Source: a virus
Reading direction: 5' to 3' (one strand)
Length of the DNA: 20,599 nt
IMG/VR virus record: IMGVR_UViG_3300034096_000715
Location: 1 to 20,599 of that record
The notes under the pieces were generated by a model that was not told the origin of the DNA, did no database searches, and saw only the letters and a program-made list of their open reading frames with translations. Below, piece after piece: positions 13,556 through 18,656 of this stretch. Both the position numbers and the translations under genes were made by a program. Within the stretch, counting starts at the first letter, position 1. Each line of letters starts with the position of its first letter.

Positions 13556-13771
13556 TTATCGTGATCGTTCACTAATGCGTCTGGCGCGGCGCAGGTTTTC
13601 CGAATCGCTGCTGTCAACCATGACTAGTTCAGGAGCGGTCTTGTGCGACCAATCCATGAATCCAACAAAGGTAGTGCTGCGCGAACACTTCACACAGGTA
13701 GTGGTGTGGGGCAGAGCCTCTAGACGCGCAGGGGGAATCACTGCATTACAGGTGTCGCAGGTACGGGGCAT
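13556..13771 (-). CDS. Short DksA/TraR-type zinc-finger protein
   Basis: A 71-aa protein whose first 29 residues match the DksA/TraR C4 zinc-finger signature: C5-x2-C8, then IPPARLEALP and C26-x2-C29. DksA and TraR bind the RNA polymerase secondary channel and shift promoter choice. Here the finger is at the very N-terminus, and the usual preceding coiled coil with the acidic tip (DxxDxA) is missing; the remaining 40 residues (TFVGFMDWSHKTAPELVMVD onward) are unlike the family. It may therefore use only the zinc finger for binding. ATG 13771 has GGAGA upstream and overlaps the previous stop by one base. Confidence 0.7.
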   Translation of the reverse strand: MPRTCDTCNAVIPPARLEALPHTTTCVKCSRSTTFVGFMDWSHKTAPELVMVDSSDSENLRRARRISERSR

Positions 13772-13971
13772 TATCGTGTCTCCATAACGAAAAGGCTACT
13801 CTTCACTACACGACACTGCTGACGGAATTCACCGTCTAGCCGCGCCTTGCGCTCCTTGTGGGTACGCTTGTTGAAACCGAACGGCTTGCACTGCTGCTGC
13901 CGTCCTCGGGCTACTGCTGCGCCCTGCCGCTCGGCTTCAAGATCAATGGGGTCTAGGATTCGCTTTGCCAT
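13771..13971 (-). CDS. Small basic protein of unknown function, probably leaderless
   Basis: A 66-aa protein from ATG 13971 (a GTG two codons upstream, at 13977, is the alternative). The sequence is Arg/Lys/Gln-rich: MAKRILDPIDLEAERQGAAV, then ARGRQQQCKPFGFNKRTHKE, consistent with nucleic-acid binding but without a known fold. The -10 box TATACT of its promoter ends only 6 bp before this ATG, so the mRNA should start at or next to the A of the ATG and have no ribosome site. It is the first gene of a unit that continues with the DksA-like gene, tRNA-Gly, the 13229 gene, tRNA-Lys and the 12636 gene. Confidence 0.6.
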   Translation of the reverse strand: MAKRILDPIDLEAERQGAAVARGRQQQCKPFGFNKRTHKERKARLDGEFRQQCRVVKSSLFVMETR

Positions 13972-14005
13972 GCACACAGTATAGCGTGTGCAGCGGGAGT
14001 GTCAA
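13971..14005 (-). promoter_or_regulatory. Sigma70-like promoter with inverted repeat on the -10 box
   Basis: TTGACA (14005-14000), 16 bp, TATACT (13983-13978). Arms TGCACAC (13992-13986) and GTGTGCA (13977-13971) flank GC plus the -10 box, a 7-bp perfect inverted repeat. The right arm runs into the ATG at 13971. The distal AATCAAATAA box is absent. Confidence 0.8.
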
Positions 14006-14018
14006 TAGGCAGATCAAA

Positions 14019-14270
14019 TTAAAATAGACCGTAGACCGAAACACCTGTGGCACACGAAGCACCCGATACTTTAATTGGAAATATTGTAGATGAACTTGCA
14101 CCTGCAATCATTCGCATTGAAAAAGTAGAGCCTGTTGCACCCCACGGAAACAAGTCAACATTGGACGGAGTGCCGTTGGTGTTGCTGAACATGACACCCT
14201 TCACTTTATTGGTGAGGGTGGATGCGTATGCACCTGTGGTAATTGTTGTAATCTTATGGTAAATGTCCAT
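14019..14270 (-). CDS. Small tail-fibre-like virion protein (83 aa)
   Basis: ATG 14270 with GGAGAA upstream. The sequence is beta-rich and hydroxyl-rich (ITTITTGAYASTLTNKVKGV, then MFSNTNGTPSNVDLFPWGAT) and ends VSVYGLF, matching the end ISIYGLY of the larger fibre-like protein immediately upstream. The spacing of 'aSSstiFpI.v' and 'SVYGLF' suggests a short paralogue of that protein's C-terminal domain. A CTAAATA element at 14293-14287 gives it its own late-type promoter. It is likely a virion surface or tip subunit (inference). Confidence 0.6.
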   Translation of the reverse strand: MDIYHKITTITTGAYASTLTNKVKGVMFSNTNGTPSNVDLFPWGATGSTFSMRMIAGASSSTIFPIKVSGASCATGVSVYGLF

Positions 14271-14286
14271 TAGGTTCTCCGTGTAT

Positions 14287-14293
14287 TATTTAG
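14287..14293 (-). promoter_or_regulatory. Putative late promoter CTAAATA
   Basis: CTAAATA on the minus strand, overlapping the TAA stop of the 14290-15258 gene and 17 bp before the ATG of the 14019-14270 gene. The ribosome site GGAGAA remains downstream of the expected start of transcription. Confidence 0.5.
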
Positions 14294-15258
14294 TAAAGTC
14301 CGTAGATTGAAATTTCTGGAGTTGCTACACCGCTATTGTTCGTACTAATCGTGAACGGAGCAATATCAAATAATTGAGATGAATTTGCGGGAACAATAAA
14401 CGGAACAGACACAATATTGTAATGATCAGGACTTGCCGCACCCACGGTTGTAGTACTGGATCCAATACCAGTAATAAATTTATTCCAATTAGTAGATGTG
14501 GGTAAATACGAACCAGGCACAGTACCTTCAATTAATTGCGCTCCCCAAAACACTATTTGTGCTGCGGGTGGAGATCCGCTACCAGATCCAAATGCAATAT
14601 TTTCAAAAGCACTACCTGATCCTTCGTTTGACACAAATGTCCACGACACACGAACGGGAATTTCCGACAGTTGAAAATCTGGAGAAAAAACACTGCCATT
14701 AAGTGATTGGCTGAAATACGAAATTCTCATAGTGGGTGAGGTGGTGTATGCACCGCCTCCAGAATCACCACAAGCCCAAACCGATGCTGTATAGATTACG
14801 CCTTTTGGTAAAAAACTTGTAGACGGGAATGGTTGATACACACCAGAACTTGCGCTCTGATTTTCGGTTCTTGTTATCACACCATTAGTACTTCCATCAG
14901 GCATCAGAATACGAGAATACCGAGCCTGACCTACTATTCCAGTAGTACCACCAGGATTCGTAGTACCAAAGTTAGACCACCCCCGACCAGTTGTTGCACC
15001 CGCATAGATGTTTTCACTAAAGAAGAAAAAATTCTCAGCAGTGGCGCGTGGGCTGTCGTACAGATACGCATTAAAAGGAATACGAGAAGCGGTTCTGTTG
15101 GTAGCAAGAATTGCTCGCGCTTCTGTTTTACTGTTAATGGTACGAGCGTGATACCAGTTTTTATCTGCTCCTGATGCAAAACAATAGCCTCGTCCAACTC
15201 CATCAATAAAGTCAAACGCATACGCTTTGGAATAAATGTCTCGGTACAGGTCTGCCAT
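14290..15258 (-). CDS. Tail fibre / receptor-binding-like protein with carbohydrate-binding-type module
   Basis: A 322-aa protein from ATG 15258 with a very strong GGAGGAAAG site. The N-terminus (DLYRDIYSKAYAFDFIDGVG) is a short attachment-like helix. The core (about 75-255) follows the common phage fibre module: FFFFSENI, GWSNFGTT, GVIYTASVWACG (about 153-164) and WGAQLIEGTVPGSYLPTSTN (about 242-261), the hallmark 'WGAQLEEGs.ptSYipT' ending of CBM_4_9-like beta sandwiches. The last 50 residues form a small domain ending ISIYGLY, shared with the next gene. It probably binds host-surface glycans. It lies directly downstream of the tmRNA terminator, and no clear promoter was seen in between. 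Confidence 0.75.
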   Translation of the reverse strand: MADLYRDIYSKAYAFDFIDGVGRGYCFASGADKNWYHARTINSKTEARAILATNRTASRIPFNAYLYDSPRATAENFFFFSENIYAGATTGRGWSNFGTTNPGGTTGIVGQARYSRILMPDGSTNGVITRTENQSASSGVYQPFPSTSFLPKGVIYTASVWACGDSGGGAYTTSPTMRISYFSQSLNGSVFSPDFQLSEIPVRVSWTFVSNEGSGSAFENIAFGSGSGSPPAAQIVFWGAQLIEGTVPGSYLPTSTNWNKFITGIGSSTTTVGAASPDHYNIVSVPFIVPANSSQLFDIAPFTISTNNSGVATPEISIYGLY

Positions 15259-15296
15259 TCACTTTCCTCCAGTCCTCTATGTAGACCAATAGAAAA

Positions 15297-15314
15297 GGGA
15301 GCCTTGCGGCTCCC
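15297..15314 (-). terminator. Terminator of the tmRNA gene
   Basis: A 7-bp stem GGGAGCC / GGCTCCC with a GCAA tetraloop (a stable GNRA loop on the minus strand), followed by TTTTCTATT. It ends the permuted tmRNA precursor. Confidence 0.9.
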
Positions 15315-15356
15315 CTTTCAGCCCGTTCAGATGCGGGAGGGCTAGTCCCCACGGCT

Positions 15357-15398
15357 TCAAGCCGCCATTGCTAGTTTGTTAGCAATTATTGTTGCAGC
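15357..15398 (-). other. tmRNA tag reading frame (AATIIANKLAMAA)
   Basis: GCT at 15398-15396 is the likely resume codon; GCA at 15395 is the alternative. The frame reads AATIIANKLAMAA and stops with TGA at 15359-15357. The ending AMAA fits the usual small-hydrophobic-plus-AA degron (such as ALAA or AVAA) recognised by ClpXP. The upstream TTAAAAAAACT resembles the A-rich stretch before the resume codon in other tmRNAs. The interior does not match the common ANDN (proteobacterial) or ANNIV (cyanobacterial) tags I know. Confidence 0.8.
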
Positions 15399-15633
15399 AG
15401 TTTTTTTAACGAGGATCCACTACACGCCTCGGGCATCTCCTGCTTCAGTACTCCGCACCAGTCGATTCCGTATCGACCCCGTATTTTTTGCCCCCGCTGC
15501 AAACGGAGGGCTTGACTGCGGGAAGAGGCGGGTGATGCAGTCACTCCGCATTCGCGCATCTTTGTAATGGAGTCGGGGGGAGTCGAACCCCCGTGCTGTA
15601 TGCGTTTTCGTCCACGATCAACAATGCCGTAAG

Positions 15634-15640
15634 TATTTAG
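15634..15640 (-). promoter_or_regulatory. Putative late promoter of the tmRNA
   Basis: GCCTAAATA on the minus strand, overlapping the TAA stop of the 15637-16038 gene and lying 34 bp before the T arm of the tmRNA. Transcription from about 15628 would give a precursor of roughly 330 nt ending at the terminator. Confidence 0.55.
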
Positions 15641-16038
15641 GCTGGCTCTAGCATTTCGTCTTCGCGGTACTGCCCTCTCCACGCAGCAAGGGGAATAAAC
15701 AGGTGCCCCACCTGATTGTCCCACACCCACCATCCACCGCTGACTTCCGCGCAGTACAGCAGCATCTGCCCCTCTGTGGTGTCTTGACGCAACGCCAAGT
15801 TCCACAGGTAATGCTCTAGTCCAATCATCCACCCTGAGCCGTAGTACTCTTCGCTCAGGTCGCGCATGATGCGTAGCAAAATTTGTTTATGGATTTCGCG
15901 GTCGCTTATTCGCCCGTAGGCGCGGTTTCCGCTTGGTGGCTTTTCTTTCAGGCTTGGCTTTTCCGAAAACAGCCTCCCAACCAGCGTCCCAAGCCACGCG
16001 ATCAACCTTCCGATACGAGTCACCTTTTCCTGCGCCAT
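15637..16038 (-). CDS. Protein of unknown function with N-terminal hydrophobic helix (133 aa)
   Basis: ATG 16038 with GGAAGG upstream. Residues 8-24 (IGRLIAWLGTLVGRLFS) form an amphipathic or membrane-associated helix, then a basic linker (KPSLKEKPPSGNR). The soluble part is rich in Trp and Tyr (EYYGSGWMIGLEHYLWNLAL, then VSGGWWVWDNQVGHLFIPLA). The Trp-dense block with an RQ.TTEG.. loop suggests a compact alpha/beta domain, but no family is recognised. Its stop codon is embedded in the late-type promoter that serves the tmRNA. Confidence 0.65.
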   Translation of the reverse strand: MAQEKVTRIGRLIAWLGTLVGRLFSEKPSLKEKPPSGNRAYGRISDREIHKQILLRIMRDLSEEYYGSGWMIGLEHYLWNLALRQDTTEGQMLLYCAEVSGGWWVWDNQVGHLFIPLAAWRGQYREDEMLEPA

Positions 16039-16064
16039 GAGTGCCTTCCATTTCTAAACCTCTT

Positions 16065-16280
16065 TTACTGTTGCTTGTCGTCTTTCTTTAGCAACCGCTT
16101 CCACGAGTTCAGGCTACGGTACGCGGATCGAAATAGAGCAAGGGTGAGAGGGGTGTATCCGATACGCCCCCTTTGATCTCGTCTGTATTTTTCAAGCCGC
16201 GGCAAGTCTCCGCATAAATCATCAAAGGCTTTCGCCAATTCCCGAAGGGCTTGCAGTTCTTCAGCATCTCGGTCACGCAT
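16065..16280 (-). CDS. Small charged helical protein (71 aa)
   Basis: ATG 16280 follows AGGAGG at ideal spacing. The sequence is highly charged and helical (MRDRDAEELQALRELAKAFD, then DLCGDLPRLEKYRRDQRGRI) with a basic C-terminus ending LLKKDDKQQ. No motif is recognised. It lies 26 bp upstream of the 15637 gene in a compact operon driven from promoter C. A nucleic-acid-binding or small regulatory role is conceivable from its charge only. Confidence 0.6.
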   Translation of the reverse strand: MRDRDAEELQALRELAKAFDDLCGDLPRLEKYRRDQRGRIGYTPLTLALFRSAYRSLNSWKRLLKKDDKQQ

Positions 16281-16327
16281 CGCACACCTCCTGTACTACG
16301 GATACGGTGAGACAAGCGCAGTGCCCC

Positions 16328-16543
16328 TTACGCTTGCGGCTTGGCAGAGAAGCCAAACGGTTGTGGTGTGGGGACAGCGACAGCAGGGCGATCAAGATTC
16401 GCCACCGCATCCGCTACGATGCGATTAATCTGATCGTTAAAGGTTCGGTTGTTCGCGTGAGCCGCCTTGGCAATCTTCAGGAACGCAGCGTCCCCAATGT
16501 TCATGTCAAGGGTAATGCTTGTGGTCTTCTTGGGTGTACTCAT
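16328..16543 (-). CDS. Ribbon-helix-helix-like DNA-binding protein
   Basis: A 71-aa protein from ATG 16543 with GGAG upstream. After MSTPKKT comes a beta-strand TSITLDMNI (about 7-15), then two helices DAAFLKIAKAAHANN and TFNDQINRIVADAVANL (about 18-50), the layout of Arc/MetJ-type repressors, with the loop RTF before the second helix in the place of the usual sxSe turn. The C-terminus (VAVPTPQPFGFSAKPQA) is a Pro-rich tail. Such proteins bind DNA as dimers to inverted repeats. It is one plausible reader of the palindromes at the early promoters, but nothing in the sequence proves that. Its start lies 2 bp after the upstream stop. Confidence 0.6.
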   Translation of the reverse strand: MSTPKKTTSITLDMNIGDAAFLKIAKAAHANNRTFNDQINRIVADAVANLDRPAVAVPTPQPFGFSAKPQA

Positions 16544-16545
16544 GG

Positions 16546-16845
16546 TTAATCTCCAATCTTCTTGCCGTTGAGAGCAAGCAGCGCAATCTCACGCCCACAT
16601 GGGGAAACCCACAGTTCATACGGGTCAACACCCCAATCCATCACTGCTCTCTTCACGAGTTTATTTAGGTCACCGTCCCGATCAATGATTTCTGAAATAG
16701 CAAAATCCTGAATTTCGTAATTAGGAGTTGCGATTCCAAACATCCACAGTCCGTTGCCTTCGTAATCAATGAAAGCCATCTGATCGTTTTGCGTGGGGTT
16801 GCCGCCGTTGAATTCACTGTCGAAATTGGTGTTGTTGTGGTGCAT
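16546..16845 (-). CDS. Protein of unknown function (99 aa)
   Basis: ATG 16845 lies 16 bp from the 3' end of the tRNA-Ile-like gene and has no ribosome site, so the message may be produced by tRNA 3' processing and translated poorly; an internal ATG at 16779 is an alternative. The sequence is mixed: IDYEGNGLWMFGIATPNYEI, then ISEIIDRDGDLNKLVKRAVM, DPYELWVSPCGREIALLALN. It looks like an alpha/beta domain of unknown family. A CTAAATA heptamer lies inside the gene (16668-16662), probably by chance. Confidence 0.55.
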   Translation of the reverse strand: MHHNNTNFDSEFNGGNPTQNDQMAFIDYEGNGLWMFGIATPNYEIQDFAISEIIDRDGDLNKLVKRAVMDWGVDPYELWVSPCGREIALLALNGKKIGD

Positions 16846-16861
16846 GGTAGTTTTTTTGAAA

Positions 16862-16932
16862 TAGGCGGTTCAGGTGTCGATCCTGAATGAACCTGGTATA
16901 AGCAGGTCTGCGAAGCCGTCCGCCCACCGCCC
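16862..16932 (-). tRNA. Atypical tRNA, probable Ile (TAT)
   Basis: A 71-nt cloverleaf: acceptor GGGCGGT with ACCGCCT (first pair G-T), a 3-bp D stem GCG/CGC with GG in the loop, anticodon stem ACCTG/CAGGT around loop CTTATAC (T33, anticodon TAT, A37), a 4-nt variable region, and T stem TCAGG/CCTGA. Oddities are T loop ATCGACA (A at position 54 instead of T) and G instead of T at position 8. Discriminator A; CCA is not encoded. It would read the rare codon AUA. It may be a diverged or decaying tRNA. Confidence 0.65.
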
Positions 16933-16938
16933 AGTGGT

Positions 16939-17118
16939 TTAGTTCTTGAGAACAGAGATGAACAGCGTGAGCGTGAGCAGCACAGACGCAATGGCAGTGG
17001 CGCACAGCATCACGGTGACAAGAATGCTCTCAATGTCATCACGGGTGTAGCACGGCACAGGAGCAGTCTTCTTGGCGGTCTTGCTCTTCTTGGTGGTCTT
17101 TTCAATCTGAATCTTCAT
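16939..17118 (-). CDS. Small single-span membrane protein (59 aa)
   Basis: ATG 17118, with GAGGAAA upstream and overlapping the previous stop as ATGA. It encodes MKIQIEKTTKKSKTAKKTAP, a basic 22-residue cytoplasmic head, then VPCYTRDDIESI and one transmembrane helix at about 32-55 (ILVTVMLCATAIASVLLTLTLFIS), ending VLKN. Its stop lies 6 bp from the 5' end of the tRNA-Ile-like gene. No family is recognised; small basic one-span proteins are common phage early products. Confidence 0.65.
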   Translation of the reverse strand: MKIQIEKTTKKSKTAKKTAPVPCYTRDDIESILVTVMLCATAIASVLLTLTLFISVLKN

Positions 17119-17372
17119 AGGGTTTCCTCAGTAACAGTGATTCGGTTCTTTTGATTGGAGACATGACCACTCGGAGTCTTCACAAAATAGTTGCTCCGTT
17201 GCCGATCATCGTCATGCCCCAAACGGTAGTTAATTGAGGAGACTCCACGGCTCTGGAGTTCCTGAAAGAGTTGAGGGGACTGAAGTGTTGCCACCACCAT
17301 CTCGGAAACGGTGAGGGCATCTGCTTCACTCAAAGGCAGAGGTATGTCAATGTGTAGCCGATACGCGGTCAT
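17115..17372 (-). CDS. Small protein of unknown function (85 aa)
   Basis: ATG 17372 is chosen because AAGGAG lies 7 nt upstream and because the further-upstream in-frame start would lie beyond the promoter. The protein begins MTAYRLHIDIPLPLSEADAL, with a beta strand then helix TVSEMVVATLQSPQLFQELQ, and ends polar (VSNQKNRITVTEETL). No signal peptide or catalytic motif is seen. It is the first gene behind promoter C and is coupled to the 16939 gene by a 4-base overlap. Confidence 0.65.
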   Translation of the reverse strand: MTAYRLHIDIPLPLSEADALTVSEMVVATLQSPQLFQELQSRGVSSINYRLGHDDDRQRSNYFVKTPSGHVSNQKNRITVTEETL

Positions 17373-17394
17373 GCCTGACTCCTTTACGGTACTT

Positions 17395-17452
17395 AGTATA
17401 GCATGACGGGGAGGGAATGCAATCCCTCCCATCGGTATTCTGTTATTTGATT
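17395..17452 (-). promoter_or_regulatory. Early sigma70-like promoter C with distal AATCAAATAA box and palindrome on the -35
   Basis: TTGCAT (17422-17417), 16 bp, extended -10 TGCTATACT (TATACT at 17400-17395). The -35 hexamer is the centre of a perfect 8-bp inverted repeat, GGGAGGGA / TCCCTCCC (17430-17423 and 17416-17409). AATCAAATAA (17452-17443) ends exactly 20 bp before the -35. Confidence 0.8.
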
Positions 17453-17466
17453 TGGGGTGTCCCTCT

Positions 17467-17577
17467 GGTACTCAGTGGTACTCTGTTGTTATTCTAAAGA
17501 GTACATCTCTTCACACCGGACACAGATACTTATACGAGTGAAAAAATAGACCCAATATAAAAGTCTATACTTCACTC
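17467..17577. repeat. Noncoding gap with GGTACTC repeats and a long hairpin
   Basis: GGTACTC occurs twice 10 bp apart (17467-17473, 17477-17483), and an inverted copy AGAGTAC (17498-17504) pairs with GTACTCT (17478-17484). Further on, GAGTGAA/TTCACTC (17536-17542, 17571-17577) encloses ATAGAC/GTCTAT (17546-17551, 17563-17568). On the minus strand GTCTAT is followed by TTTTT, so the inner hairpin may terminate the 17585 gene. The rest of 17373-17584 holds only promoter C; I see no gene. Confidence 0.5.
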
Positions 17578-17584
17578 CGAAACA

Positions 17585-17758
17585 CTATTTGGATAGTTTG
17601 TGTTTGTCTACGGCTGTCACGCTCTTGCGTAGCGCGTCCATGACTTGAGCCAATTCGCGCCACCCCACCTGATCAAGAAGGTATTCTTCATACGAGTGGA
17701 CGGCTAGTGCTGCTGCGTTGAGCAGTTCCTCGTTGAGTTCCTTCTCGGTTTTCTTCAT
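17585..17758 (-). CDS. Small helical protein (57 aa)
   Basis: ATG 17758 follows AGGAGATAGCC, which contains the stop of the upstream gene. It encodes MKKTEKELNEELLNAAALAV, HSYEEYLLDQVGWRELAQVM and a basic C-terminus ending DKHKLSK: largely helical with alternating acidic and basic faces. It is too short for family recognition. It is coupled to the 17761 gene and is probably the last gene of that unit before the hairpin at 17536-17577. Confidence 0.65.
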   Translation of the reverse strand: MKKTEKELNEELLNAAALAVHSYEEYLLDQVGWRELAQVMDALRKSVTAVDKHKLSK

Positions 17759-17760
17759 GG

Positions 17761-18081
17761 CTATCTCCTGCGTTTAAAGAAATGTAGAAGTCGCGTAAAC
17801 CAATTTCGGTTTGCCTTTTCTTCTGCTGCCTTCCGCTTCATCTCTGCCGCCTCTTCCATGATTTCGTATGTCAAAATGTTTTGAATCTGCTGTGGCAACA
17901 CCATTGGTGTTGCGTCTGAAAACTTGGTTTTTGCAAACTGTAGCAATTCGTAAATCTTTTTAGACTCTGCAAGTTTGCGCCACTCTTCCCCGCCGTCCAC
18001 GGATTCGTATATTCCGTAGATGCCGTCTTCGCCGTCAATGCGAACCAAATCAATACCGATGATTTTTTCACTGTCAAGCAT
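17761..18081 (-). CDS. Small protein of unknown function with basic helical tail (106 aa)
   Basis: ATG 18081 follows GGAGG at 6-nt spacing. The N-terminal half reads IIGIDLVRIDGEDGIYGIYE and SVDGGEEWRKLAESKKIYEL, resembling a small beta-sheet domain with repeated GIY/GEDG turns. The C-terminal half is a helix rich in Glu/Lys/Ala (MEEAAEMKRKAAEEKANRNW) ending in a basic FTRLLHFFKRRR, which could touch membrane or nucleic acid. A terminator lies 25 bp upstream, so either read-through or an unseen promoter feeds it. Confidence 0.6.
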   Translation of the reverse strand: MLDSEKIIGIDLVRIDGEDGIYGIYESVDGGEEWRKLAESKKIYELLQFAKTKFSDATPMVLPQQIQNILTYEIMEEAAEMKRKAAEEKANRNWFTRLLHFFKRRR

Positions 18082-18105
18082 GACGAACCTCCAAAAGTAT
18101 CTATG

Positions 18106-18133
18106 AAAAAAGCCGCCCCCAACGGGGCGGCTT
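18106..18133 (-). terminator. Strong rho-independent terminator
   Basis: A 10-bp perfect stem AAGCCGCCCC / GGGGCGGCTT with a 4-nt loop, ending in a run of T on the minus strand (18111-18106). It closes the operon that starts at the promoter at 19245. Confidence 0.88.
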
Positions 18134-18159
18134 CTTGTTTCCGTGAACGGTCTGTGCTG

Positions 18160-18261
18160 TCAGGCAAACATCTTGCGGATCTGCTGGTAGCCGTAGTATG
18201 CCATCACGGACACTCCCATGACAATGGCTACGGCTTTGATGTACTTCCAAAAGTTATTCAT
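18160..18261 (-). CDS. 33-aa membrane protein
   Basis: ATG 18261 follows AAAGGAGAAAGCC. It encodes MNNFWKYIKAVAIVMGVSVM then AYYGYQQIRKMFA: one hydrophobic helix (about 7-24) with a basic tail. A longer frame to 18405 exists, but it overlaps the previous gene and lacks a ribosome site. It is the last gene before the terminator at 18106. Confidence 0.65.
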   Translation of the reverse strand: MNNFWKYIKAVAIVMGVSVMAYYGYQQIRKMFA

Positions 18262-18281
18262 GGCTTTCTCCTTTCTGTGTT

Positions 18282-18656
18282 TCAGTTGATGACTTCTGCT
18301 GTGACGGGAACGGGCTTTGACCGCTTCCCATACTTCTTGTAGATGGTGTAGGCAAGGTAGGCAATCGCCGCCAAGACACCCATCTTCAACAGGGACGAGA
18401 ACCATCCGCTGCTGTGCTTCTCATTGGGCTTACTACTATCCGCTTCCTCGGTGTGTGCGTGGTTCTTCTTGCAAGCACATCCCGAAAAGTAGAGACTGCT
18501 GTAGTGACGCAACTCGGATTCAAGATGACGAATCTTGTTGTCCTTGCTCAAGAGTTTCCACTTGGTGTCATGCAAGTGAATCACGTAGAGCAAGAACACC
18601 ACGACGAATCCGACTGTGGAAAGCCCAAGCAAGATGTTGAGAGTGTGTGGGGTCAC
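18282..18656 (-). CDS. Two-span membrane protein with Cys/His linker (124 aa)
   Basis: It starts at GTG 18656, overlapping the previous stop as GTGA, with GGAGG upstream. Helix 1 is about 7-27 (NILLGLSTVGFVVVFLLYVIH) and helix 2 is about 90-109 (LLKMGVLAAIAYLAYTIYKKY). The linker between them is about 60 residues with FSGCACKKNHAHTEE (C60, C62, H66, H68), a possible metal-binding cluster. The C-terminus is basic then PVPVTAEVIN. No family is recognised. Confidence 0.65.
   Translation of the reverse strand: MTPHTLNILLGLSTVGFVVVFLLYVIHLHDTKWKLLSKDNKIRHLESELRHYSSLYFSGCACKKNHAHTEEADSSKPNEKHSSGWFSSLLKMGVLAAIAYLAYTIYKKYGKRSKPVPVTAEVIN

Larger units (their letters stand above)
15297..15628 (-). ncRNA. 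ssrA: Circularly permuted tmRNA (two-piece type)
   Basis: On the minus strand the 3' half comes first: a T arm GGGGG-TTCGACT-CCCCC (15592-15576), then acceptor strand CGACTCC (15575-15569) and discriminator A (15568), with no encoded CCA. After an 87-nt intervening segment (15567-15481) comes the 5' half, GGGGTCG (15480-15474), which pairs with CGACTCC over 7 bp (one G-T). It continues ATACGGAATCGACTGG, matching the conserved tmRNA 5' D-like region (E. coli begins GGGGCTGATTCTGGATTCGAC). A tag frame follows (15398-15357), its stop inside a hairpin CGGCT/AGCCG, then a possible pseudoknot (GGGA with TCCC crossing AGCCC with GGGCT) and a terminator. GTGC after the 5' D region can pair with GCAC before the T arm (helix P2). 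tmRNA rescues stalled ribosomes. Permuted genes are known in alphaproteobacteria, cyanobacteria and some betaproteobacteria. The 5' end of the precursor is estimated from the CTAAATA promoter. No SmpB gene is present in the window. Confidence 0.92.

Noticed and set aside
15386-15832. A 148-codon minus-strand frame
   Set aside because: It lies across the tmRNA and overlaps the well-supported 15637-16038 gene in another frame; its content is a by-product of the tmRNA and that gene.
16662-16668. CTAAATA inside the 16546-16845 gene
   Set aside because: No gene start lies at a suitable distance; probably chance.
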